Shown: piece after piece, positions 1 to 7,685 of the stretch | Layout of the letters: each line of letters begins with the position of its first letter | Numbering within the stretch: position 1 is the stretch's first letter | Assembly (NCBI RefSeq): GCF_900090245.1 | Contig: NZ_FMDN01000018.1 | Span: 1-52,460, forward strand | Length of the DNA stretch: 52,460 nt | Direction: 5' to 3' | From: Micromonospora halophytica | Lineage (GTDB): Bacteria > Actinomycetota > Actinomycetes > Mycobacteriales > Micromonosporaceae | The notes under the pieces: generated by a model | What the model was told of the DNA's origin: nothing | Database searches by the model: none | The model's input: only the letters and a program-made list of their open reading frames with translations | Position numbers and translations under genes: made by a program

Positions 1-2
1 CC

Positions 3-293
3 GGTGAACTGGACCGCTGGCTGGCCGAGCGTGGAGTGCGGCTGCTGCGACCGTCCTACCGCAACCGCACCCCACGCCCCGGCGAGCACCTGCTCAAGCC
101 GATCCGGCAACTCATCGAATCGGTCAACGACACCCTCAAGGGCCAGCTCGACCTCGAGCTACACGGCGGCCGCAGCATCGAAGGCGTCGCCGCCCGCGTC
201 GCACAACGGCTCCTGGCCATGACCGCCGCCATCTGGCACAACCGGACCACCGGACAACCCCTGACCAGGTCCTTGATCGCCTACGACCACTGA
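3..293 (+). mobile_element. IS982-type transposase, C-terminal fragment cut by the window edge
   Basis: The reading frame is already open at the left edge and ends in TGA at 291-293, so about 96 C-terminal residues are visible. The tail, with the motifs PIRQLIESVNDTLKGQLDLE and AAIWHNRTTG followed by a terminal SLIAYDH, resembles the end of IS982-family DDE transposases of actinomycetes as I remember them. The bases just after the stop (about 294-315) probably hold the right end of the element, but the left end is outside the window, so inverted repeats cannot be compared. Whether the element is intact cannot be told. Confidence 0.7.
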
Positions 294-314
294 CCAGGAT
301 TAGGACTTACTCGT

Positions 315-1073
315 CTAGGGGAGGGTGGTGATGGAGAAGAGGGCGCCCTGGGGGTCGCGGAGGGCGGCGAGGCGGCCCTGCGGGACGTCGTGGGGCGGGA
401 CCAGGATGGTGCCACCGAGTTCGGCGGCGCGCGCGGCGGCGGCGTCGGTGTCCGCCACCGCGAAGTGGACCGACCAGTACGCGGGCAGGTCCGCCGGCAG
501 TTCCTCCAGCGGCGGCGTCATCCCGGCCACGATCCGCGCCCCGCACCGCCAGCCGGTGCAGGTGACCGGTCCCGTCGGCTCGTCCTCCGGGTGCCAGCCG
601 AAGACCAGCTCGTAGAAGAGCTTCGCGCCGTCCGGGTCGGGGGTGACCAGCTCGTTCCAGCTCATCGCCCCGGGGGCGTTGAACAGTTCCGCACCGTGCA
701 TCGCCATCGGCTGCCAGACGCTGAACGTCGCGCCGGCGGGATCGGCGAAGACCGCCATCCGCCCCTGGTCGAAGACGTCGAAGGGCGCGACCAGCACCTG
801 CCCGCCCGCCGCCTCGACCCGGGTGGCCGCCAGGTCGGCGTCGTCGGTGGCCACGTACGTGGACCAGATCGGCACCTGGTCCGGGGTGGCCGGCGGTCCG
901 GCACCGGCCACCGCCCGCCCGTCCTTCAGGAAGGTGGTGTACCCGCCCGCCTCCGGCTGGCGGGACACCCGGCCGGTCCAGCCGAAGAGCTGGGGGTAGA
1001 AGCGCCGGGCGGCCGTCAGGTCGGGGGTGGCCAGATCGGCCCAGCAGGGCGTGCCGGGCTCGACGCCGCTCAC
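315..1073 (-). CDS. VOC family (glyoxalase/bleomycin-resistance fold) protein, two-domain
   Basis: This 252-residue protein is made of two VOC modules. The first (about residues 8-120) contains CWADLATPDLTAARRFYPQL and a closing ATFSVWQP. The second (about 130-250) contains SWNELVTPDPDGAKLFYEL and closes with LFSITTLP. Such two-module proteins are common in actinobacteria; most have no assigned substrate, and metal-dependent lyase, dioxygenase or drug-binding roles are all possible. The GTG at 1071-1073 is chosen because a strong ribosome binding site (GGAGGAGAGG) lies seven bases upstream. The frame is open further upstream to 1295, but that stretch runs into the ABC permease on the same strand. 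Confidence 0.85.
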   Translation of the reverse strand: MSGVEPGTPCWADLATPDLTAARRFYPQLFGWTGRVSRQPEAGGYTTFLKDGRAVAGAGPPATPDQVPIWSTYVATDDADLAATRVEAAGGQVLVAPFDVFDQGRMAVFADPAGATFSVWQPMAMHGAELFNAPGAMSWNELVTPDPDGAKLFYELVFGWHPEDEPTGPVTCTGWRCGARIVAGMTPPLEELPADLPAYWSVHFAVADTDAAAARAAELGGTILVPPHDVPQGRLAALRDPQGALFSITTLP

Positions 1074-1168
1074 GGTGACCCCTCTCCTCCGGTGGGCGGC
1101 CCGGCCGGACGCCCTGCCCGCATCGTGGCACCGGTCGGCCCCCGAACGGGCCGGAACGGGGCGAAACG

Positions 1169-1906
1169 TCAGCTGAACCGGCGACCCTCGTCCCGCCGGT
1201 ACGCCCACGCCGCGAGCGCCGCGAGCACCGCCACCCAGACGACGAGCGAGACCAGCGCGCGAGGGTCCGGCCGCCAGTCGGTGGACGCCGCCCACATCAG
1301 CTCCACCGCGCCCCGGGTGGGCAGGTAGGGGGCGATCGCCTTGATGAAGCCGGGCGCGTCGTCCGGGCCGGAGAGCAGGCCGCCGCCGAAGGCGAGCGGG
1401 AAGAAGACGATCTGCGCGACGACGATCGCCGCCTTGCTCGGCAGCGAGTAGCCGATGGCGAGCCCCATCAGGGTGAACGGCACCGAGATCACCGCGACCG
1501 TGGCGAGGGCCAGCAGGAACTGCGCCGGGGTGACCCGGGCGGCGGTGGCCACCGCCGCGATCACCACCACCGGCAGCATCGACACGTACGTCAGCACCAG
1601 GCCGGCGAGGATCCGGCCGGCCAGCCGGGGCGCCGGGCCCGCCGGCAGGGTCCGGGTGTACGGGTTCCAGGGCTGGTCGCGGTCCTCGGCGACGCCCACG
1701 CCGTACTGGAAGATGTTGGCGGTGAGCACCGAGAAGGTGACCATCGCGGCGGTGGCGTACGTGGCGCCGACCCGGTCGTCCCCGGCGAACGGCACCACGA
1801 AGAAGAGCATCGCGGCGGCGGGGAAGAAGGCGCTGCCGAACACCGCTACCGGGATCCGGACGATCTCCAGCAGCTGGTAGCGGGCGTGGACCAAGGCGAG
1901 CGTCAC
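1169..1906 (-). CDS. ABC-2 type transporter permease
   Basis: This 245-residue membrane protein has about six hydrophobic segments: residues 20-40, 48-68, 98-122, 128-152, 158-180 and the C-terminal 218-238. That is the usual topology of ABC-2 (DrrB-like) export permeases. Its GTG start overlaps the stop of the upstream ATPase gene (GTGA at 1903-1906), so the two are translationally coupled and should form one exporter. The exported substrate cannot be deduced; drug, lipid or peptide efflux are all possible. The C-terminus is arginine-rich and cytoplasmic. Confidence 0.88.
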   Translation of the reverse strand: MTLALVHARYQLLEIVRIPVAVFGSAFFPAAAMLFFVVPFAGDDRVGATYATAAMVTFSVLTANIFQYGVGVAEDRDQPWNPYTRTLPAGPAPRLAGRILAGLVLTYVSMLPVVVIAAVATAARVTPAQFLLALATVAVISVPFTLMGLAIGYSLPSKAAIVVAQIVFFPLAFGGGLLSGPDDAPGFIKAIAPYLPTRGAVELMWAASTDWRPDPRALVSLVVWVAVLAALAAWAYRRDEGRRFS

Positions 1907-2802
1907 CGGGTCACCTCCGGTACGTTGGCCGCCGGCCGGTCGTCGGCGGTGATGGCGAGGAACGCCTCCTCCAGCGAGGTGGGGCGGACCTCCAGGTCGC
2001 GGAAGGCCACCCCGGCGGCGACCAGGTCGCGGACGAGCTGGTCGGCGTCCGTGGTGAGCAGGTGGGTACGCCCGTCGGCGTGGGCGGTGTTGACCACGCC
2101 GGGCAGCGGGGGCAGCGTGTCGGCGACCAGGCTGACCCGGCGTACGCCGACGATGTCGCGCACCGCCCCGACGGTGTCGTCGGCGAGCACCCGACCCCGG
2201 CCCATCACCACCACCCGCTGCGCCAGCGCCTCCACCTCCTCCAGGTAGTGGCTGCTCAGCAGCACGGTGCCGCCCTGGGCGTGGAACGCCCGGATCTGCT
2301 CCCAGAGGGTGTGCCGCGCCTCCACGTCCAGCCCGGTGGTCGGCTCGTCGAGGACGACCAGGCGGGGTCGGCCGAGGAAGGCGAGCGCGACGGCGAGCCG
2401 GCGGCGCTGCCCGCCGGACAGCCCGCCGGACTGCCGTTTCACCTGTTCGGTGAGGCCGAAACGGTCGAGCAGTTCCGCCTTCGGCACCGGGTCGGAGTAG
2501 TGCGCGGCGACGAAGTCGACCACCTCGCCGACGCGGAGGGTGCCGGGCAGGCCGGTCTCCTGCGGGGTGACCCCGAGCTGCCGCCGGGACGCCGGGTCGC
2601 GGGGGTCGCCGCCGAAGAGTTCCACCCGGCCGGCGGTGGGGCGGCGCAGCCCGACCAGCAGATTGATCAGGGTGCTCTTGCCGGCGCCGTTCGGCCCGAG
2701 CAGGCCGACCAGTTCACCGGCGCGGACCGCCAGGTCGACGCCGTCGAGGGCGAGCACGTCGCCGTAGCGGCGGGTGACCTGGTCGGCCCGGGCGAGGATC
2801 AC
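1903..2802 (-). CDS. ABC transporter ATP-binding protein (DrrA-like)
   Basis: The 299-residue ATPase has a Walker A motif GPNGAGKST at residues 36-44, a Q-loop around residue 81 (TPQETG), the signature LSGGQ at 128-132, Walker B LVVLDEP at 148-154 with D-loop TGLD, and an H-loop around SSHYLEE. A C-terminal domain of about 85 residues follows, as in DrrA/CcmA-type export ATPases. It starts with GTG, overlapping the TGA of the small upstream gene by GTGA, and its own stop overlaps the permease start. The three genes therefore form a tightly coupled operon. Confidence 0.92.
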   Translation of the reverse strand: MILARADQVTRRYGDVLALDGVDLAVRAGELVGLLGPNGAGKSTLINLLVGLRRPTAGRVELFGGDPRDPASRRQLGVTPQETGLPGTLRVGEVVDFVAAHYSDPVPKAELLDRFGLTEQVKRQSGGLSGGQRRRLAVALAFLGRPRLVVLDEPTTGLDVEARHTLWEQIRAFHAQGGTVLLSSHYLEEVEALAQRVVVMGRGRVLADDTVGAVRDIVGVRRVSLVADTLPPLPGVVNTAHADGRTHLLTTDADQLVRDLVAAGVAFRDLEVRPTSLEEAFLAITADDRPAANVPEVTR

Positions 2803-2924
2803 CGCTGCCGCTCAGCGGTGTGCGGCTGGTCGTCGGCCGGTGTCGGTGTGCCGGCCAGCGGGGACGCTACCGCCGGCGCGGCACCGGCCCCGGCCGTCAG
2901 GAGGTCCCGTCGGGACAGTGGCAT
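2799..2924 (-). CDS. 41-residue peptide with twin-arginine-like leader, coupled to the ABC exporter
   Basis: A short reading frame starts at ATG 2922-2924, six bases after a GAGGAG ribosome binding site, and ends in a GTGA overlap with the ATPase gene. The product begins MPLSRRDLLTAGAGAAPAVA, which has the S-R-R-x-L-L pattern of a Tat signal followed by a short Ala/Gly-rich stretch, then about 20 polar residues. The hydrophobic segment is short and no mature domain follows. It could be a remnant of a Tat-exported protein reduced to its leader, a leader peptide used for translational coupling, or a small exported peptide. I do not recognise it as a described family. Confidence 0.5.
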   Translation of the reverse strand: MPLSRRDLLTAGAGAAPAVASPLAGTPTPADDQPHTAERQR

Positions 2925-2989
2925 GTCGAACTCCTCGTGGATGGTCGGTGTCCATCCTCGCCGGTCCCCGCAACCCCGGCCAGGGCCGG

Positions 2990-5062
2990 TCAGCCCAGTG
3001 GGGCGGGCAGCGGCGCGGCGTGCAGCACGGCGAGCCGGGAGACCGCCCGGGTCAGCACCACGTAGAGGCGGTGCAGGCCACGCGGCTCGGCGGCCACGAT
3101 CGCGGCCGGTTCGACGACCACCACGTGGTCGTACTCCAGGCCCTTGACCAGGGTCGCCGGGACCACGGTGACCCGCGCCACGGTGTCGAGGTCGTCGGCG
3201 GTCGCGGTCTGCACCCCGGCGGCCGCCAGCGCCGCGCGGAGCCCGTCCACCGCGTCGTCGGCGGCGATCACACCGACCGAGCCGTCGTGCGCGAGCGCCG
3301 CCCGTACCTCGGCCACCGTCGCCGCCGTCAGGTCGGTCACGGTACGCACGTCCAGCGCGCCGTCGCGGCGCAGCGACTCGGCCGGGGGCACGTCGACGGC
3401 GAGCGCCGGCAGCAGGCGGTTCGCGAACGCGACCACCACGGCGGGCACCCGGAAGCCGACGCTGAGTGGCACCACCGCCGCGTCCGGCTTGCCCAGGTGG
3501 GCCAGGGACTCCCGCCAGTCGGTGGCGGCCCAGGGGGCGGTGCCCTGGGCCAGGTCGCCGAGGAGTGTGATCGAGCCGTGCTCGCTGCGCCGGGCGATGG
3601 CCCGGCACTGCAGGGGGGAGAGGTCCTGCGCCTCGTCGACGACCACGTGCCCGTAGCCAGCGGGACGTTCGAGCAGTCCGGCGGCCTCGTCGATCAGCAC
3701 CGCGTCGGCGGCGGTCCACCTCGTCGCCTTCGGGGTACGGCCGAGTTTCGTGCCGTTGCCCGCCGTGGCCGACAGCAGCGCCTGCTCGTCGGCGGTGAGC
3801 AGGCCGTCGGCCGCCGTCGCGAGGGCGTCGGCGTCGGAGAGGAGCCGGTGCAGCAGGCCCTCCGGGGTCAGCGCCGGCCACACCGCGTCCAGGAAGGTGG
3901 TGACCGGTTTCGCCTTGCCCGTCCGGCGCAGCCAGGCGTCGCTGGGCGACTCGGCCCGGCGTGCCTCGGACTGCCGTTGCAACAGGCCGACCACCCGGGC
4001 CCGGATCCGCTCCCGGCCGGTGGCGTAGGGCAGGCCCTCCCGGCGGGTCTCCTCGACCAGCCGGTGCAGCGGTTCGAGGCCGATCCGCCAGCGGAACGAG
4101 CCGTCCGGCACCATGATCGGCTCGGTGGGTGTGCCGATGTGGGCGTCGACGGCCCGGCGCAGCACCTCGGCCATCCGTACGTCGTGCTTGAGGGCGGCCA
4201 CCGTGGGGTCGTCGACGGCCCGCACCGGCACCCGGGCGACCAGGTCCTCCACCGTGGCCTGCTCGACCTCGACCTCGCCGAGCGCCGGCAGCACCGCCGC
4301 GATGTACGACAGGAAGGCCCGGTTCGGCCCGACGATCAGCACGCCCGAGCGGCGTAGCCGTTCCCGGTGCAGGTAGAGCAGGTACGCGGCCCGGTGCAGC
4401 CCGACCGCGGTCTTGCCGGTGCCCGGCGCGCCCTGCACGCAGATCGAGTCGGCCAGGCCGGCCCGGACCAGTTCGTCCTGCTCGGGCTGGATGGTGGCGA
4501 CGATGTCCCGCATCGGGCCGACGCGGGGCCGCTCGATCTCGGCGGTGAGGATGCGGCTCGTCGTGCCCAGCTCCTCACCCCGGTCCAGGTGTTCGTCCTC
4601 GAAGCTGGTCAGCACGCCGTTGCTGAACCCGAAGCGACGCCGTACCGCGACGCCCTGCGGGTCGCGGGCGCTGGCCCGGTAGAACGACCGGGAGACCGGG
4701 GCGCGCCAGTCCAGCACCAGCGGTTCGCCCTGCTCGTCGGTGACGTGCCGGCGGCCGACGTGGTACTCGCGGCCGGCGTGGTCGGCGTGCTGCGCGCCGC
4801 CGTGCCGACCGAAGTCGAGCCGGCCGAAGAAGAGCGGGGTGGTGGGGTCGTCGGCGAGTTCGGCGACCCGCCGGGCCAGGTGCCGGCCGAGCTGTTCGGC
4901 GGTGTAGGCGTCGCCGGCCACCTTGTCGCCGGTGGCGAAGAGCGCCTCGGCGCGCTCGCGCATCCGGCGCAGGGCGGCGCGGGACGCGGTCAGGTGTTCG
5001 CGTTCGGCGGCGAGGTCGGCGTCGAGCGTGGTCGTGGCGGGGTCAAGTTCGGTGGCGGGCAC
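2990..5062 (-). CDS. helD: HelD-like superfamily 1 helicase/ATPase (RNA polymerase-associated)
   Basis: The 690-residue protein begins with a coiled-coil-prone arm (about 10-75, rich in Glu, Arg and Ala). It then carries an SF1 helicase core with Walker A GAPGTGKT at residues 211-218, a motif II region VVVDEAQDLSPLQ and a C-terminal LVKGLEYDHVVVVEP motif. This layout matches HelD, which clears stalled RNA polymerase. In actinobacteria, relatives called HelR protect against rifamycins. The GTG at 5060-5062 has a GGAG seven bases upstream and is preferred over the ATG at 5084-5086, which lacks one. No palindromic rifamycin-associated element is visible upstream. Confidence 0.85.
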   Translation of the reverse strand: MPATELDPATTTLDADLAAEREHLTASRAALRRMRERAEALFATGDKVAGDAYTAEQLGRHLARRVAELADDPTTPLFFGRLDFGRHGGAQHADHAGREYHVGRRHVTDEQGEPLVLDWRAPVSRSFYRASARDPQGVAVRRRFGFSNGVLTSFEDEHLDRGEELGTTSRILTAEIERPRVGPMRDIVATIQPEQDELVRAGLADSICVQGAPGTGKTAVGLHRAAYLLYLHRERLRRSGVLIVGPNRAFLSYIAAVLPALGEVEVEQATVEDLVARVPVRAVDDPTVAALKHDVRMAEVLRRAVDAHIGTPTEPIMVPDGSFRWRIGLEPLHRLVEETRREGLPYATGRERIRARVVGLLQRQSEARRAESPSDAWLRRTGKAKPVTTFLDAVWPALTPEGLLHRLLSDADALATAADGLLTADEQALLSATAGNGTKLGRTPKATRWTAADAVLIDEAAGLLERPAGYGHVVVDEAQDLSPLQCRAIARRSEHGSITLLGDLAQGTAPWAATDWRESLAHLGKPDAAVVPLSVGFRVPAVVVAFANRLLPALAVDVPPAESLRRDGALDVRTVTDLTAATVAEVRAALAHDGSVGVIAADDAVDGLRAALAAAGVQTATADDLDTVARVTVVPATLVKGLEYDHVVVVEPAAIVAAEPRGLHRLYVVLTRAVSRLAVLHAAPLPAPLG

Positions 5063-5232
5063 AGGTGAACTCCCGGGGCTCAACATGATGCTCGCTCGCG
5101 TGTCCGGGGCGGTTGGCCTGCTCCCGGCGCGGGGACGTCCGCTGCGGTGCTTGCTCACCGCGGCCGTCAAGCGGCCATCCACGATACGGAAGCCCGGTGC
5201 GGCGCGCCACCGAATACGACTCGCGGCGCGAC

Positions 5233-5267
5233 TTGACGACGCGACACTGAACTAAACAATATTATTA
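5233..5267 (+). promoter_or_regulatory. Candidate promoter/operator of the toxin-antitoxin pair
   Basis: A TTGACG hexamer (5233-5238) is followed by an unusually AT-rich block (5249-5267, containing AACAATATTATTAAG). The toxin ribosome binding site GGAGG then lies just before the ATG at 5284. The AT-rich block is strongly out of line with the surrounding base composition and includes the near-symmetric core AATATT. It is the obvious candidate for promoter melting and for binding of the XRE antitoxin. The exact -10 is uncertain because the best hexamers lie 16 to 21 bases from the -35. Confidence 0.45.
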
Positions 5268-5283
5268 AGGTGGAGGTGGGGAA

Positions 5284-5655
5284 ATGGAGTGGGAGATCCT
5301 CATGACGGGTCAGGTCGAGGAGTTCCTGGACGCCCTCTTCGCTGCCGACCGCGAGTCTCATCGTCTCGTCAACCAGGCCATCCTGGTGCTGGAACGTAAC
5401 GGACCCGCCGAGGGGCGGCCCCTCGTCGACAGCATCACCGCCTCCCGTCTCAGCAACCTCAAGGAGCTTAGGCCCCCGTCCGCTGGGCGTACGGAGATCA
5501 GGGTTCTCTTCGTCTTCGACCCTTGGCGCTCTGCGGTCCTGCTCGTCGCAGGGGACAAGTCCGGACAGTGGAAGAGGTGGTACCGGGAGGCCATCCCGGA
5601 GGCGGAGCAGTTCTACGACACGTACCTCAAGGAGCGCGAGGAGGAGATCCGATGA
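5284..5655 (+). CDS. RelE/HigB-superfamily toxin (Gp49-like)
   Basis: This is a 123-residue basic/acidic mixed protein with the Gp49/HigB-like features LKELRPPSAGRTEIRVLFVF and a C-terminal KWYREAIPEAEQFYDTYL-type helix. Members of this family are usually ribosome-dependent mRNA interferases. It precedes an XRE-type antitoxin gene and overlaps it by ATGA, which is the HigBA order (toxin first). The ATG at 5284 has a strong purine-rich ribosome binding site. Activity is inferred from family and context only. Confidence 0.82.
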   Translation: MEWEILMTGQVEEFLDALFAADRESHRLVNQAILVLERNGPAEGRPLVDSITASRLSNLKELRPPSAGRTEIRVLFVFDPWRSAVLLVAGDKSGQWKRWYREAIPEAEQFYDTYLKEREEEIR

Positions 5656-5972
5656 GTGGGGTCAAGCGGTGGCGGGACACCACCCACCTGGACCGGGCGG
5701 TGGATACGGCCGGTGGGGAGCGCGCGTTCGAGGCTGCGGTCGGCGAGATGCTCGATGAGGCCCGCGGTTGGCGTCTCGCCGAGTTGCGCAAGCGGCGCGA
5801 GATGACCCAGGAGCAGGTCGCATCACGGATGGGGGTGTCGGTGGCCCGGGTGTCGCAGATCGAGGCTGGCAAGGTGGCGACCCAGGAGGTGCTGGCCCGC
5901 TACATTGCAGCCTTGGGTGGCACGCTAAAGCTGATCGCTGACTTCGGCGACGAACAGCTCAAAGTCGCCTGA
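5652..5972 (+). CDS. XRE-family antitoxin / HTH regulator (HigA-like)
   Basis: The 106-residue protein has an N-terminal segment of about 45 residues and then a Cro/C1-type helix-turn-helix at about 48-95 (LRKRREMTQEQVASRMGVSV, then RVSQIEAGK). It closes with a short strand KLIADFGDEQ. Its ATG overlaps the toxin stop (ATGA at 5652-5655). By family it should neutralise the toxin and repress the shared promoter upstream of 5284. The C-terminal ALGGTLKLIADFGDE element is typical of HigA-like antitoxins that pair with Gp49-type toxins. Confidence 0.85.
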   Translation: MSGVKRWRDTTHLDRAVDTAGGERAFEAAVGEMLDEARGWRLAELRKRREMTQEQVASRMGVSVARVSQIEAGKVATQEVLARYIAALGGTLKLIADFGDEQLKVA

Positions 5973-6034
5973 GTCGGTGGTGCTGACCCTGGCCTCGTGG
6001 TCGACTTCCCCGCCAAGGAAGGGGTCATGCGGGA

Positions 6035-6808
6035 ATGAGTGAGGCACGCCCCGAACCGGGCCGGGTGACGATCAGCGACCCGCAGGTGATGCGGGCCCTG
6101 GCCCACCCGGCCCGCATGGCGATCATGGAACACCTGAGCGCGACGGAGGACGGTGCGACCGCCACCGAGTGTGCCGAGATCGCCGGGCTCAGCCCGAGCG
6201 CGACCAGCTACCACCTCCGCGAGCTGGCGAAGTTCGGGTTGATCGAGGAGGCCCCGAGCCGGGGCGACGCCCGGGAGCGGGTCTGGCGGGCGGTCAGCCC
6301 GTCCTACTACATCGACAGCGGGCAGGACGCCGACTCGGAGACCCGCGCCGCCGAACTGGCCCTGGTCGACGCCCACCTGGCCCGGGACGGCCAGCGGGCC
6401 CGGGACTGGATCCGGCGTGCCGCGGACGAGCCGCGCGAGTGGTACGAGGCCGCCTGGTTCAGCGACTCGGTCCTGTTGCTCACCGCCGAGGAGTTGGCGG
6501 GGCTGAACGAGCAGGTCCAGGCACTGCTGGAGCCGTACCGGAAGCGGCTGCGGGCCGATCCGCCGGCGGGGGCCCGGAAGGTCGCCGTCCAGTACCGGAC
6601 CGCGCGGTACGCGCCGAGCGCGCGGCGACCGCCGCTGCGGAGGCGGCCCCGGACGAGGTCGGTGCTGGGGAGTTGGCCACTTCCGAGCCGGCCCGGTGAG
6701 CAGGTCGCGACGCCCGGGGATACGGTCGGGTCATGGCTGAGCAAGTCGCCCGCCCCAGGGTCGGACACATCCAGTTCCTCAACTGTCTGCCGATCTACTG
6801 GGGGCTGA
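6035..6808 (+). CDS. ArsR-like winged-helix transcriptional regulator, 3' end possibly frameshifted
   Basis: The N-terminal half has a winged helix: a start near SDPQVMRALAHPARMAIMEH (about 14-33), then a recognition helix SPSATSYHLRELAKFGLIEE (about 58-77). A middle helical domain extends to about residue 185. The uninterrupted frame gives 257 residues, but the last 70 are an Arg/Ser/Pro-rich stretch and run 76 bases into mqnA. In the +1 frame an Ala/Glu-rich end stops at 6699, before mqnA. This suggests the natural protein ends near 6699, either in this strain through a sequence error or ancestrally before a frameshift. No ligand or target is evident. Confidence 0.75.
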   Translation: MSEARPEPGRVTISDPQVMRALAHPARMAIMEHLSATEDGATATECAEIAGLSPSATSYHLRELAKFGLIEEAPSRGDARERVWRAVSPSYYIDSGQDADSETRAAELALVDAHLARDGQRARDWIRRAADEPREWYEAAWFSDSVLLLTAEELAGLNEQVQALLEPYRKRLRADPPAGARKVAVQYRTARYAPSARRPPLRRRPRTRSVLGSWPLPSRPGEQVATPGDTVGSWLSKSPAPGSDTSSSSTVCRSTGG

Positions 6809-7584
6809 TGCGTTCCGGCGCGCTGCTCGACGTCGACCTGCACAAGGACTCACCGGACCGGCTCAGCGCCGCGCTGGTCGCCGGTGACCTGGACATCGGG
6901 CCCATCTCGCACGTTGAGTACCTGCGGCACGCCGACGAGCTGCTGCTCCTGCCGGACCTGGCGGTCGGCAGCGACGGGCCGGTGCTCTCGGTCAACGTGG
7001 TCTCCACCCGGCCGCTGGCCGAGCTGGACGGCGCGCGGGTCGCCCTCGGCTCCACCTCCCGCACCGGTGTGCTCCTCGCCCAGTTGCTGCTCGCCGAGCG
7101 GTACGGCGTGCGTCCCGAGTACTTCCGCTGCCCGCCCGATCTGACCCAGATGCTGCTGGAGGCCGACGCCGGGGTGCTCATCGGCGACGTGGCGCTGCGC
7201 GCGCTGCACGAGGCGCCCCGCCGAGGGCTTGAGGTCACCGACCTCGGGCAGGCCTGGCGGGACTGGACCGGGCTCCCGATGGTCTTCGCCGTCTGGGCGG
7301 TACGCCGCGACTTCGCCGCCGCCCACCCGGGCATGGTCAAGGAGGTGCACGAGGCGTTCCTGCGCTCCCGTGACCTGTGCCTGGCGGAGCTGGACCAGGT
7401 CGCCGAGGCGGCGGCCCGCTGGGAGCCGTTCGACGCGGCGACGCTGGCGACGTACTTCCGTACCCTCGACTTCTCGCTGGGCGGGCGGCAGGTGGCCGGG
7501 TTGCGTGAGTTCGCCCGGCGGGCCGCGGTGGCCGGCGAGGCCCCGCCGCTGCCCGACAGCGGGCCGGAGTTCTTCGCCGGCTGA
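6733..7584 (+). CDS. mqnA: Chorismate dehydratase MqnA (futalosine menaquinone pathway)
   Basis: The 283-residue protein has the MqnA/MqnD periplasmic-binding-protein-like fold: an early VGHIQFLNCLPIYWGL segment, DIGPISHVEYLRH, and the LGSTSRTGVLLAQLLL ligand loop. MqnA removes water from chorismate to give 3-[(1-carboxyvinyl)oxy]benzoate, the first step of the futalosine route. The ATG at 6733 is preceded by a weak purine run. The gene is followed by a strong terminator hairpin and lies 6.6 kb from mqnC on the same strand. The other pathway enzymes (MqnB, MqnD, MqnE) are not in this window. Confidence 0.9.
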   Translation: MAEQVARPRVGHIQFLNCLPIYWGLMRSGALLDVDLHKDSPDRLSAALVAGDLDIGPISHVEYLRHADELLLLPDLAVGSDGPVLSVNVVSTRPLAELDGARVALGSTSRTGVLLAQLLLAERYGVRPEYFRCPPDLTQMLLEADAGVLIGDVALRALHEAPRRGLEVTDLGQAWRDWTGLPMVFAVWAVRRDFAAAHPGMVKEVHEAFLRSRDLCLAELDQVAEAAARWEPFDAATLATYFRTLDFSLGGRQVAGLREFARRAAVAGEAPPLPDSGPEFFAG

Positions 7585-7617
7585 CCCCGGCATCCTGCGG
7601 CCGACCGCTGCCGGGAC

Positions 7618-7662
7618 GCCGATGTGGCGGTGTCCCGGACCCGGGAACACCGCCACATCGGC
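7618..7662. terminator. Bidirectional terminator hairpin between mqnA and the convergent gene
   Basis: A perfect 16-base-pair stem (GCCGATGTGGCGGTGT and its complement) is capped by a further CCCGG/CCGGG pairing with one bulged A. It lies 34 bases after mqnA and 24 bases before the end of the convergent reverse-strand gene. There is no T-run, as is common in actinobacteria. Confidence 0.85.
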
Positions 7663-7685
7663 GAAACGGCCCGGCGGGGGCCGAC

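Noticed and set aside
5063..5283. Rifamycin-associated element before helD
   Set aside because: I looked for the palindromic element known upstream of rifamycin-inducible genes and found no convincing match on either strand.
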